Source: Hymenolepis diminuta
Taxonomy: Eukaryota > Platyhelminthes > Cestoda > Cyclophyllidea > Hymenolepididae
Direction: 5' to 3'
Assembly (NCBI GenBank): GCA_900708905.1
Contig: CAADRB010000006.1
Span: forward strand, 4,484,316-4,548,315
Length of the DNA: 64,000 nt
Shown here: positions 14,144 through 26,100 of the stretch, piece after piece
Layout of the letters: the number at the start of each line of letters is the position of its first letter
Numbering within the stretch: position 1 is the first letter of the stretch
The notes under the pieces: generated by a model
Databases searched by the model: none
Seen by the model: the letters and a program-made list of their open reading frames with translations, nothing else
What the model was told of the DNA's origin: nothing
Position numbers and translations under genes: made by a program

Positions 14144-17100
14144 GTAAGTCGCCGATTAAGGTGAAAATTATTTGAATTTTCAATATACAGCTTCTAGCGC
14201 ATTTTTATTGTAGTTAAAATTTTAAGTAAATACGCAAAATTTGCCAATTTCAAATGAGAGCGAGCAAGTCAGGGAGATTTTGTTTTTTCGTCTTATACGA
14301 GAATGAATAAACAAGCGCATCACATTTATCAATGTACTTCTACTGACAACAATAAATGTTGTAAAATTTAATTATTAAGGCGTATTCCTCCTTTATGTCT
14401 CCTAAAATGCGGAAAATGTTAACTAAAATTGTTTGTGTCTGGTTATACTTAAATATTTAAATGACTCTTTGTTCCTTTCGGTTATCTTCCTATGCAAAAT
14501 TTGACAGCATTTCTTATTGCACGAATTGAGAATTTGTTTCACATTTTAGCAATGAATTGAATATTCCTTCACATGACATAGATGATGAAAATAGGGGACT
14601 TACCGGAAGGAGAAAGTCAGTTAATTATAGCCACACAAAAATATTTCAAAGAGGCACAATGGTACCATTGTTACATTATAATGTCGATAATTCCTGCATG
14701 AAATTTAGTGGTTTGATCGGTATTTTTTTATAATAACATTTAAATTATCCTGAATTAAAATGATGATGAATTTCGATCATTGAAGATGAAATTAACTAGT
14801 GTAACATATTTTTTAATTAAAGTTTCCTTTTTTCCTCCTCCACAATATTTTTATGAAGGACACAAGGACACACCCAAAATTCAAATGGCTATTGTTTTAC
14901 CTTATAACAAATGAACGAATTTCATTGTAATTTGAAATATTAATCAACGTACATTGTAATCCCTAAGGTCCTTTCAGAGTTATCGACGTTCATTAGCACC
15001 TAAATACGAACAAACTGTAACATTTTTTCCACTGTTGAAATGATGGATGTTAGATGCTTCAAGCGCGTAGTGCTATTTTTATATATTTTATAAGAATGGT
15101 AATGTAATCCTGTGGAAGCTATGCTCAGTGCATTTATATATATCTTTTACGACTAATTGGTGGAAGTGAAAAGAGAATGTAACATGGATATTCCACGTAA
15201 ATTTATCCAGGGATCTGGACATTGGTGTAAACAAATGTGATCAAGGGATTATAATGTGAACTTTTAAGTGGGATTCAAGAGGACTAGCATTATGCATATT
15301 ATGCCTAATGCTAATTAGTCTTGCTCTTTTACAAAGGGTCCACTTGCTTGGGTTACTTTGGGAACATGAGACATCTCTCTGAATTTCCAAAAATGTTTTT
15401 CCTCAAAGACAAGATAAAATTTCTGTGATCCCTGCTATGTTAAGTTCATGAAGGAGTATTATCAAATCAAACTATCTCTTTGGATGTTCCCAATTTTTAT
15501 CCTCTTCCTTTAACTCTTTTTAAACCTTGTCTACCCGATTTCAGTCCTTTTTCATAGTGAAAAACTGTAAATATTTTCCACATTGTTGTGGGATCTAACT
15601 GCTTAAAATAATTCATATATAAAAATTATAGTTTGTCACTCATATACACTTTAGTGCCAAACTTCCCGAAGAAAAAATACAAAATAGTAAAATTAATAAT
15701 TAAAGTAGAATTTCATTAAAAATATATGAGACATCAGGAACACTTAAATTGTTTAGATGCAGCAAATATTTTGTGTCACGTTGGATTTCTCCGAATCTGC
15801 AAATAACACGTGCTAAAATTAAATTAAAAGAGTCTTAGTCCAAAGTATCTCAGTTGTAGAATACAATAAAGGTAAATTAGAAAATTTTCACCCAAAATGA
15901 AAAATCACTTTTCAAAAATAAATTTATGATGAAAATACTACAAATAGGCAAATCGATTATTTCAAAACTTTGCAAGACGAGCGTCATTTTGACAATTTTT
16001 GAGTGAAATTAAAATCTTAGCTTTAGATTAGCATATATAATATTTTCAAACTTGTTTACTGTATCATCAGATTCTAATAGCAAATTATCAAGGGAATAGA
16101 AACAAGAATCATTTTCATTATCCCGCGTGTTTGCCCGTTAATAGTCAATTGATCGAACTTTTATTTTTGTATTCCCTATTCAGGTTTCTCCACACACTCT
16201 CGTTCTTAATCTTGCACCTTACCTGGCTTTAAAACGTTAAAACCCCGACAAACTATAGACAATCTATCTTAAATTACTTTACCAAACAGTTAATAATCAA
16301 GTGGGAGCCTTGCAGGCTTCCTTTTTGAAATCAGTTTAAAGATGAAAGTTAACATTCGTTCAAAGACATAACTTTTTTCACTCGCTCTCTCTCTCAGGTC
16401 TTGAAGATAGTTCCAGGTCAATCTTGGGGAACGGGTAAGAGATGACCGCAGAAATGTCACCAAGAGTGAATATGGTGTGGTAGAACTTTGTACTTTTGCC
16501 AATTAACCCACTTTTACGAGGAAGGCGCGGGAAGTAGAAAAGTGTGTTGGAAAAAATGAAAGTCGCCGCCGCTCTGAGGGAGCAATTTGCCAATTATCAG
16601 CAGGAGTCTGGAACAGCTTAATAGGGAAATGGAAAACAAACCACGGGATACATATGACAATTTACCATGCTGAGGTGTTTTTGCAGTTCCGAAAATTGAA
16701 ACTGAAGCGTTTAAATTAAAAGTTATGACGACTGTTAGCAGAGAGCCTACACGATTAAGTTTATTGATATTGAATGATTTAATTTGGTGATAAAAATTTG
16801 ATTAAATTAGCGGGCATTTATTCGAAAATTTAGAATGTAAATCATTTTTCAGTAAGGTAAATAATTTTGATGAATTTTTAACTGATGTACTAGATAGTGC
16901 TCGCAAATGTAAGGTAATAAATTTTTAAGAATGATCTAACCTATTTCATTTGAAATAATAAAGAGATTACTTAAATTAAAATTGACCGATCAGCGGTTAA
17001 AGTTCGGTTTTATAAAATAATTTATTGTTATTTGAAGGTTAACGCTATATATAGTTAATATTATAATGAATGGATTTGATTTTCGGATTCTCCTCGTAGA

Positions 17101-20100
17101 ATAGTCAGTTCATGAGTAATTCATCATTTTACGTTTCGAAATTCAAATATCATAATTCGTCTTCTGGACTACTAATCAAATTCTTATCCACAATCCTCAA
17201 TGTTTGTTGGCCGAATGCTTACCCCCACATTTAATTTTTTCTTTTAAAATATCAACCTGCGTATTGCTTTTGCGTAATAAAATTAGTCGTGATGAATTTA
17301 TTAGTAAAAATGAATAATATGTTTCTACGCTATCGAAGCTAACTATTTATTATAATCATTAAAAGCGTTATCTATAATCGAGCCCAATTTTCATGAAATT
17401 TTCATAGATGCATTCCTTTGATTCTGCCAGGCATTTATAAATTATAATTAATGGTTTGTTTAATTTCTACTCATTTGCTTAAAACAAATTGTATTTGTTT
17501 AATAACCAATTCGTTAGTCTTTGAAAGCCTCAGCTTCCCTGTAAATTGCATCATAATAATGCAAATTAAGGTTTACGCATAAAATATTTCTGTTTCGCAA
17601 GAGTGCGCAAAACCATTTCAAACCGTTTTCAAGGGATTTAATTTAAAATATAGTAAGAATAATAACAGCAAGTTAAAATTGTAAAATTTGAACCATTTTA
17701 ATAATAAATTTATTAAAAAAACATTTGTTTGTTTCGTTATCAAAAATTTAGTTCTTAATTTCTTATAATTTATCTAACCACAATGTTTTGTGTTTATTTA
17801 AACTAAACCTAAAACGCATATATATTATACATAATTATTTTTCCTTAATTTAACAATTCAGATTTTACCATTTCTTTATTATAGTATTATTTGAATTTAG
17901 TTAGATAGAGGTTCAGGATGGCAAACAGAAATTAGAAATATGCATTTAGTGGTTGTTTTCATTTGACAGAGAATCGTTTGACTATCAGAGACTTTAAATT
18001 AAACAAGCAGAGAAAAATTTATGAGATATAAAAATCACAGCTTAGCTAGTCTGCAGAATACAGTTCTTCTAACCTGTTTGCGGATGATTAATGTTGATGA
18101 GATCATAAGCAGTGTTCCTCATACTATTTATCTTCACCATTTACCTTGAAGGTCAATAATTTAACCTCATAAAATGCCAACTACTTATTCTACATCCCTA
18201 AATCGGCAGGTATCTGTTCTCATTTCAATAAGGGGCGATGAGGCCGGGATCTTTATTACTGATCATTTCTATCACTGATCACCAATTCGTCTTGCTTTTT
18301 GATAACGCCGGTTTTAGATTGTTCGCTGGAATCAAAAGAATCGCTTGTTTATCTGTTAAAACGGATATTTGAGCTATCTTATATCTCATCAAGATGAGAC
18401 ATAATGTTAAGTGAACTTATTCCGATCACCATAAATGACGACACTTCACGTAATTCTAAAAATTGCTTCCTATATAAACTAATGCTACCATTACGGTAAA
18501 ATAAAAAAATTGCTCTCACTTTTAAACATCCTAATTTAGCCTTCGGTTTTCAACAAGAACAGTTTGATAAAACTGGACTAAACTTCGCCGGACTCTTCAA
18601 GTTTGATAAAGTAATTTTTTATCAACCTCTACTGATATTTTAATTTAAAATTGACTTTCAAATAAATATTCTTCACAGACATTTTTTTCTTTTACAAATC
18701 TTACTAATTTAAAATATATTTATTTAGATTTAAAAATAGTTTGAAGCAAAGGTCAGTTACAGCCAATCACAGACGTTGTGCAGAAAAAAATCTCAGAAAT
18801 GCACTAAATACTTTAAAAATGTTTTGCCATAACCTTTTAACGAATACCAAAACTAATCTGAGGAAAAAAATATATTTTTATTTGTTGGATGCCTAATAAA
18901 AAATTACACTTTCGAATCAGAGAAATGACTTAATATTGAGGAATTTATTAGTGAATTTGATCGAAACAATCTAATACGTTTATTTTAAATCAAGTAAATT
19001 ATTTATCGATCCAAATGAGATAATGAGACATGTTAATCAACCCAAAAGCTAGAAATTTAAATAATAGAGAGAAAGAGATTCATAGATTATGAACGGAAAA
19101 TTGCTAGTTACAGTTTATTGCTTCCTATTTTTTCATACTATGGCGTATGGTTTTACTTGTAAATATCCACTTTCTCCCTGATGGCAAAAATTGTGAAGAA
19201 CGTGTGGAAAGAATGAATGAATGGAAAAATTGATTGTATTTAACAAATCGTCTTTATATAGTACTCACCATCAAAAGTCTTTCTTTTAAATCTCCACCTT
19301 ACATAGAAAAGTAATTGCCTTTCAAGCTCTTTTGACGTGATAACTCCGTTTTTACAAATTCGAAAGCATTATGAAATCAAATATAAGTAAACAAAACAAC
19401 ACGCAGTATTTGTTTCATAAAACCTAAAATTCTTTTAAACACTATTTGTTAAGAATAAATTTATAATAACCAGAATATAACAGGAGGTTGGAAGCACAAA
19501 ATCACATTTGGTACCTATTTCCCATCTGCTAGGGAGTTTTTTACGCATCCGCAAACAAGCGGTGTAAAATATATTACTATCCCTCTGACCTCTGAATTAC
19601 CTAGGGAAATGGAGGATTAATTTCCTTTAAACTATATTTTTTATTATTTTAGAAAGCCGCTACCGCCTTAACAGCTCGTAAACCTTCACGTCAGTCCAAC
19701 ACATTGAGCGCAGCGGAACAACGAGAACTTCGACAAAGCTGGAATGCTGCTCTTGATGCTGCTCATTTTGGAAGCTTAGAATCAATGGAGGGTTCTGTTG
19801 GAAATAGTCTTCGACGAAGTTCAAGCTGGAAAGATAAAATGTAATTCTACTCATAAGTCTATTGAATCACATTTAAACTTTTCTTATTAGTATAAGTATT
19901 GAAAAGAGGACGTAACACCTATTCAGGAATGTAAGAAACAGTAACAAGTTTAGGTAATCAAACTAAGCTCGATTCAAGCACCACCGTTAAATTATCATTC
20001 CATAATATATTTTATTAGCCAACAAAATACTTGCCATTTATTAAAAATTTTATTATCTGCTATGGACAGCATAATTTTATCCACTCAAGTCCTGTAAATA

Positions 20101-23100
20101 TAATACTTATCGTTCTATAGCTATTATAATCTCATTGCTCCCGACCCGTCAAAAGTTCGGTTACTAGCAGGTAAATATATTTCATTATATTTAACTTCAA
20201 GTTTAATTCAATTTAAGTTTTTAAATGTCGTTGAATGGCGAAAAAAAGTTACATAAAACATCTATGCAAAGATAACAACCTGATTTGACGAGTATACGTA
20301 AGCTTGTCTTTTTGTGTTTCTCTACTCTTTTTTCCCATTTTTCATCGCTTAGGTCGCTGCCATTCTTTTCCAAGAGATGTACCCAGGTGAAAACTGTCCA
20401 ACAAGATGAGTTGCTGAAAATGATTGCTTCCGGAAAACCAAGCTACGAGCAAGTGCACAGGTGGCGAAAATCTTTTGAGGCTCTGTTGGCTGATAAATGT
20501 GAGTAGCATAGTCAAAATAAATAAATAAATATTGTACGAATGCATTGTAAAATACTGTATTTTGTCACGCTTAGGCACTTAGCAAGAATTTTAACCTATC
20601 CATTTAAATCTTGATCAGTTATGTCAAATTTTCGACATAAGCCTACAATTAGGTACCTGCATTAGGACCAGAAATAAATTTAGAGATAAGAAAGTAAAAT
20701 AGCTTAGCAAAAGAGAAGGGAGACTGTAGTAAGGACAATTAGTTAATGCTTCTTTTGCCGCCTTAAAAATGGATCAACATTATGCAGGATATTGCTCTAT
20801 GGAATTTCGATATTTATCTTTCGATAAGTTATATTGCCTAGTTGGGAACTTGTTTAACCAATTTTCATTAAGAAATTTTTGTTAGCAAAATGTAATCAAT
20901 TCGTAAATTGCAAAAACCCTTTTCTAAAATGTTAGAATTTCCTTCATTTCCAAAGATATTTTTTGATATTTTCAAAATAAATTGAATGTTTATTGTTAAA
21001 ATTTGTTCTTCAAATATGAGAAACTGTAAATAACATTAAAATGTTGTTTAAATGACAAAATAAAGATTAAATTTTGCTGATGTATGTCTATTTTTGCATC
21101 AGCACATTGTTATAAAAATTATTGATGAACGCTGCAATACCTACGTTGTTCGTGAAAGTTCGTTTATGTACTGGAAATCCCGCTGTTCAATCATCAGGAA
21201 ATTAATAACTATATATATAAACCCCATCAAGCTAATTGTTCTCGAAAATGTCTGTTTATATTAAAACCTTGGAATTCGCCATTATTATCATTCATATCAA
21301 TAAAAAGTTTTTCATAATTTCTAATTGTGAACAGCTACTATAATTGGTTCAACAAATCATAACAGAGAGTCGATCAAAATTATGCTTTAGACGACTTCAA
21401 AATACTAGAGTTTTGATAGATTTTAATTTGTGGATTTGGATTTACCGTATTAATAAATGAGTGGCTTACGTTCCAGAATTTCAACTCATAATTCGTCTCT
21501 TGTATTACGGTAAATGGTTGTGTACGACGTTCAGTATTTACTGACCGGTTAATCAATCGAGACTGCCGGTTTTGCCACGTTAAGTCATTTTGACCAAAGG
21601 TTTAGCACATGATCTTCCTCAGCTTGCAATCCTAACATAACGAAGATTAGACAGCTAAATATTTCAAATTAAAATGGTATTTGTTATGAAATTTTGCGAG
21701 ATTAAAATTACCTCATTTTCTCGGAAAAAGTTTATTATTTATAATGAAATTGTACAGTCTTTTATTTTCGAATTGTTTTCTGGACGACATATTTATATTC
21801 GGATCATTTTTACTTTTGATTTGATCTTCAAATGTTTACAATCACAAAATCTACTTGCACTCCTAGAAATTTAAAATATTATTTTTCTATTAATTTCCAT
21901 TACATCAACTTAACTATTTGTCATTGAACTTTTCAGTTCCAGTTCATAGCCTTAAATAAATTTATTAAAATTTCTTTCATTTACTCACGAAAATGGATAT
22001 TTTTCACAGAAGAAAGTAGTTAACTGCCTTAAAATTATCAATTTTGAAACTTCTAAATTCAAGCTTCTATGTGTAATAAATTTTTATTTCTTTAAACTTT
22101 TAAAAATAAATTATTGCAACAAACTCTAAAGTATATTTGAAATCGTTTCGTTCCTTATTCTTTGAGCTAGATTGAATGCATTAAATTGCGTCTTTGGCGG
22201 AGAAAGTGAAATTTACCAGAAGAAAAAGTAAATACCGCCAAAAGCCTCTTTGAATTGGTATATCGTGCAAAACTTTGATTCAAAATTCGTCTGAATGGCT
22301 CAAAAGAATTCTTATGGACTTCAGTGAAAACAGCGTCTCATATAAAATGAAGAAAGTCCTCAAAGAGTATTATAATGGGATATTTTATCATAAACAGCCG
22401 ATGACTCATTTAATAGATCTAGTGTCGGTCTTGTTTTAATATTTCGCTCTACTTTGTCTGCCATTTTAAATTCTACAGTGATAGTCAGTTTGTAGATTTT
22501 ACTTGATCAATAATGTAGGAGAATTAAATAATGAAAAAAATTTAGATTATCTTATACTTCTAAAATGATTATCCGGTTTAGTGCAAAATATCGCATTGCT
22601 GGAAGTGTTTGCTTCACAAAAATTTGTGTTTGTTAGCATTTGTTAAAACTGTTTTTGCTACTATTTTCCATAGCACAGTAAATAAAAGCTGCAATAAATT
22701 TTTATCACGGGAAATCATCTGAGTAGGGGGAAGAGCAAATGCGTTCAATAAAGTATGATATTGGGAGAGAGTAAACAACGAGGTAATGAATTCAGGACAT
22801 CACTAAGCTTACTCAACTTGAATTAAGGAGATTTAACTTGCTAATTTTTTTTAAGAGGAAGAGTTTCAGTTTTGATATCCATTTGTTTAATGCTGGTAAT
22901 TTAACTCTCGAGCTCAAAGTTGGGATTATTCCACTATATTCGGATTCGCATAACCTACTGTCGCGATAATTATCAGTCTTGTCACTTAATATTATATCTT
23001 TTTTCAGCTACTGAGAAAACAAAATGATTTTAACGTGGATTCTTAACAAATAAAATTATTTCGTCAATAAAAGGGATTAATATGAAAAACTGGATTAACC

Positions 23101-26100
23101 TTGAAAGGAAAAAAATGCGCCGAATTGTTAAGACCAATAGTCAAGACTAAAAAAGATGAAATAATTGAGCATCGTAGAAAAGAATTTGCTCAAATCCAAA
23201 GAATATAAAATTTGAATTCCAGAGTGTGAACTACCCAATAAGTTAATATTTTACAACTCGAGTCCATAAATCAAACGATGTGCGACTCCTAGATACATAA
23301 GCTTTACTCTCAAGATCTTTTCTATCTCCTCCTCTATATCATTTCCCAGACATTTGTTAACCAAGTTCAGTTGCTTTTCGCAATTAAAATGGCAAATTTG
23401 TAGTATTACTGCAAGTAATAATATCGTATCTCTAAATTATGTAATAAAGGTCCCACTATCCAAAATAAACATGAGTCAGTTCTAATTGATCTATAAATTT
23501 TGGATCAGAAATGTGCAAAATGGGTGCATATCTTTGCTCACATTTAACACAATTTTTTGTCTGATTATATCAATGTTACATTATGTTACATTTCATTACA
23601 TTTTACATTAAAGATCTGCATCGTCTTTTCCAAACTTTCTCCTTAATTTGACCGTCTTTACCAAATAAATTAAAAAGCACCTTAATTTTGGAGAAAAATA
23701 TGTAATTTGAAAATCTAGTCAAAAACAGCATTCATCTTCAAAGTCTACAGTTTTTAAAACTAAAAATAATCTAATGGTAGGTACTTTAAGAGTTCCAATT
23801 TTGACTAATGTTTTCCTTGAATGGACATTGTTGAAGTGGTAACGATTATCTTTTGAAATGTGGAATGTATTTAAATATTGTTAACTTTACTTAGAAACAT
23901 TATTTTATCCGTATCCATATTATTTTACATTTCAATCATTGGGGAGAGGCAGGTAAAATCAGTAGGTAAAGGCCCATATAAAATAAGGGGAGGAGATCGA
24001 AAGAGTTGCTTCATTTGCTTCTTGAATTCGGTAGTGGAATATTCTCCTAATGAGCAGTTCACTTCTTCGTGTTCCAAAATTCAAATTTATAATTCATCCA
24101 ATGAATTATTGATCGAATCCTCATCTTATTTACTGGTTGTTTATATTTGTTAGTTGTGCTGTCCTAATTCATTTATTTTTTGAAGATTGAAGAAAGCAGC
24201 GTGATCTTATATAATTTTCAGCTATTTATATGATGTTATCATAGCACTTCAAACAGAACAGAGTTCTCTCACGACAAACACTAATAATGCAAAAAAAATG
24301 ATAAAGGTCGGTTGAAGTGTCGAAACAGCATGTCTGTTAAATATTGTTTAAAAGAACTAATTGCAAGCTCAACAATATTTGCCTTCCCTTTTATTTCAGA
24401 TGGCCTTGCCCTATTCAAGGAGTTTCTAGCCACGGAATTTAGCGACGAAAATATTGAATTCTGGATAGCCTGTGAGGAATACAAGACTATAACGCAACCA
24501 AAGAAACAACAAGCCAAAGCCCAAAGGATTTATGAGGATTTTATAGCCACACAGGCCTGCAGAGAGGTAAGATCATTATCGTTGTACGCCATTTCACATA
24601 AAATTCATTTTTGCATTTTAATAATTCAGATAAACTTCTTCAGTACGCAGCATTTTAATAGCTATTTTATCGTTAAAATGGCATTTTATCCGTTTTAAAT
24701 GTATATCAATTGAAAAATGATGTTCAGCTAAGTATTTTTATGTTATATTTTATTGCACTCATATTTTAAGCCAACTCCAAATAGAACTAGCGTAGTATGA
24801 AACCAGCAGTTTTAAATTAAATTAAAGATATCAAGTTTTTATTTTCTTCATGGTGACAAATTTAGTTAACAAATGGACACATAATGCCCATTTAGAGATA
24901 CAAAACATCAAAATGCATAAACTTAACATTTTATTAATTATTTCCTCAAATCAGTTGTGTCTTCTTGGTTCTTATAATACATGCATATACGATGTAATAT
25001 GCACCACTTTAACATAAACGTTTATTACTTCAAGTTCCCAGGATAATTTTCCTTTTACCTTGTTTTAGAAGGGTTACTACGGCAAAAACCGGGCCATTTG
25101 GGTAAAAATTAGCGTGTTTAATCTGTGTAAAATATAAACACCTTATCAATAAAATAGTCAAGTGTTCTCTTGAAAAAGCTAATAAAAGTTATTTTCATAA
25201 ATTTAAATAAATTATGTTTTTATAAATCATTGCGTTAATCTGTTTTATTTACTCCTTTGAATGTTCATTCTAATGTTTAAGATTTATGATACCCAGTATG
25301 AAGTGAGTGATTTATACATTAGTATATGACTTTAACATCTAACTGGACACCTCGCTGGACAACGGATGTATTTACTTTTATAATTAAACAATAGAATTTG
25401 CATTTATGAACGTAGAAGTAGAAATGTTTTCATGTATTTTTATATTTTCAGACTTGAATGATTTTCCAATATTATTTCACCGTATACATTGAAATCAAAT
25501 CGTTTGGAAAAGTAACTTTAATTTAATGCATTTTGCACGCAAGAGTTCTTCCGAAATTCATTAAAATTCTCTTATTAATTTAATAATTTTAGGTTTGTTT
25601 TAAACTAAAATACACCAAAATAACCAAGCTTAATGAAGAAATGTGTTGCCCGACAAAGTTTGAAAAAACTGCAATTGTTTATATCAATAAAAATTATTTT
25701 TATGGAACATAGACGAAGGTTACTTATTTAAGTCCAGTTTTATCTGGCTTTACGACTGTAACTCTTGATGTAATTATGTATCAGATGCAGAAATTAGTTT
25801 TCTTAAATTTGTTGGTAAACACTACCTGTTATTCTCAGAGTCTGACATGTTAACAATAAGTTGCTCCTATATGATGGAATATTTGAAAGTCTTAATAATT
25901 TAACCACTAAGTGAACATTTTTGGAAGAAATTTTTTATTATGATTTTTCAGACATATCCTGTGATATTGTTCAGTTAAATCCCATCAAAACAAGAGATAA
26001 TTGACTTTAAGCCTTCAATGCCGATTGTATTATCGATATCAGTTATTCTAATCGATATAAGACAAAAGTGTTTTGCCGATTTGGAATGTGGGGGGATTCA

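Larger units (their letters stand above)
14144..19652 (+). other. RGS intron 1 (5.5 kb)
   Basis: AT-rich intron. It holds an 80-base imperfect hairpin at 15266-15345, a small GC-rich island at 16380-16625 with splice-like sites and a 21-codon open frame (16556-16621), and one copy of a dispersed repeat near 17116-17190. No conserved protein exon was recognised. Confidence 0.8.
20499..24399 (+). other. RGS intron 3 (3.9 kb)
   Basis: AT-rich intron. It has two diverged copies of the repeat also found in intron 1 (near 21466-21515 and 24055-24125). No other structure or coding signal was recognised. Confidence 0.75.

Noticed and set aside
23878..24153. 91-codon frame in RGS intron 3
   Set aside because: It overlaps a dispersed repeat copy and has no recognisable domain or splice support.
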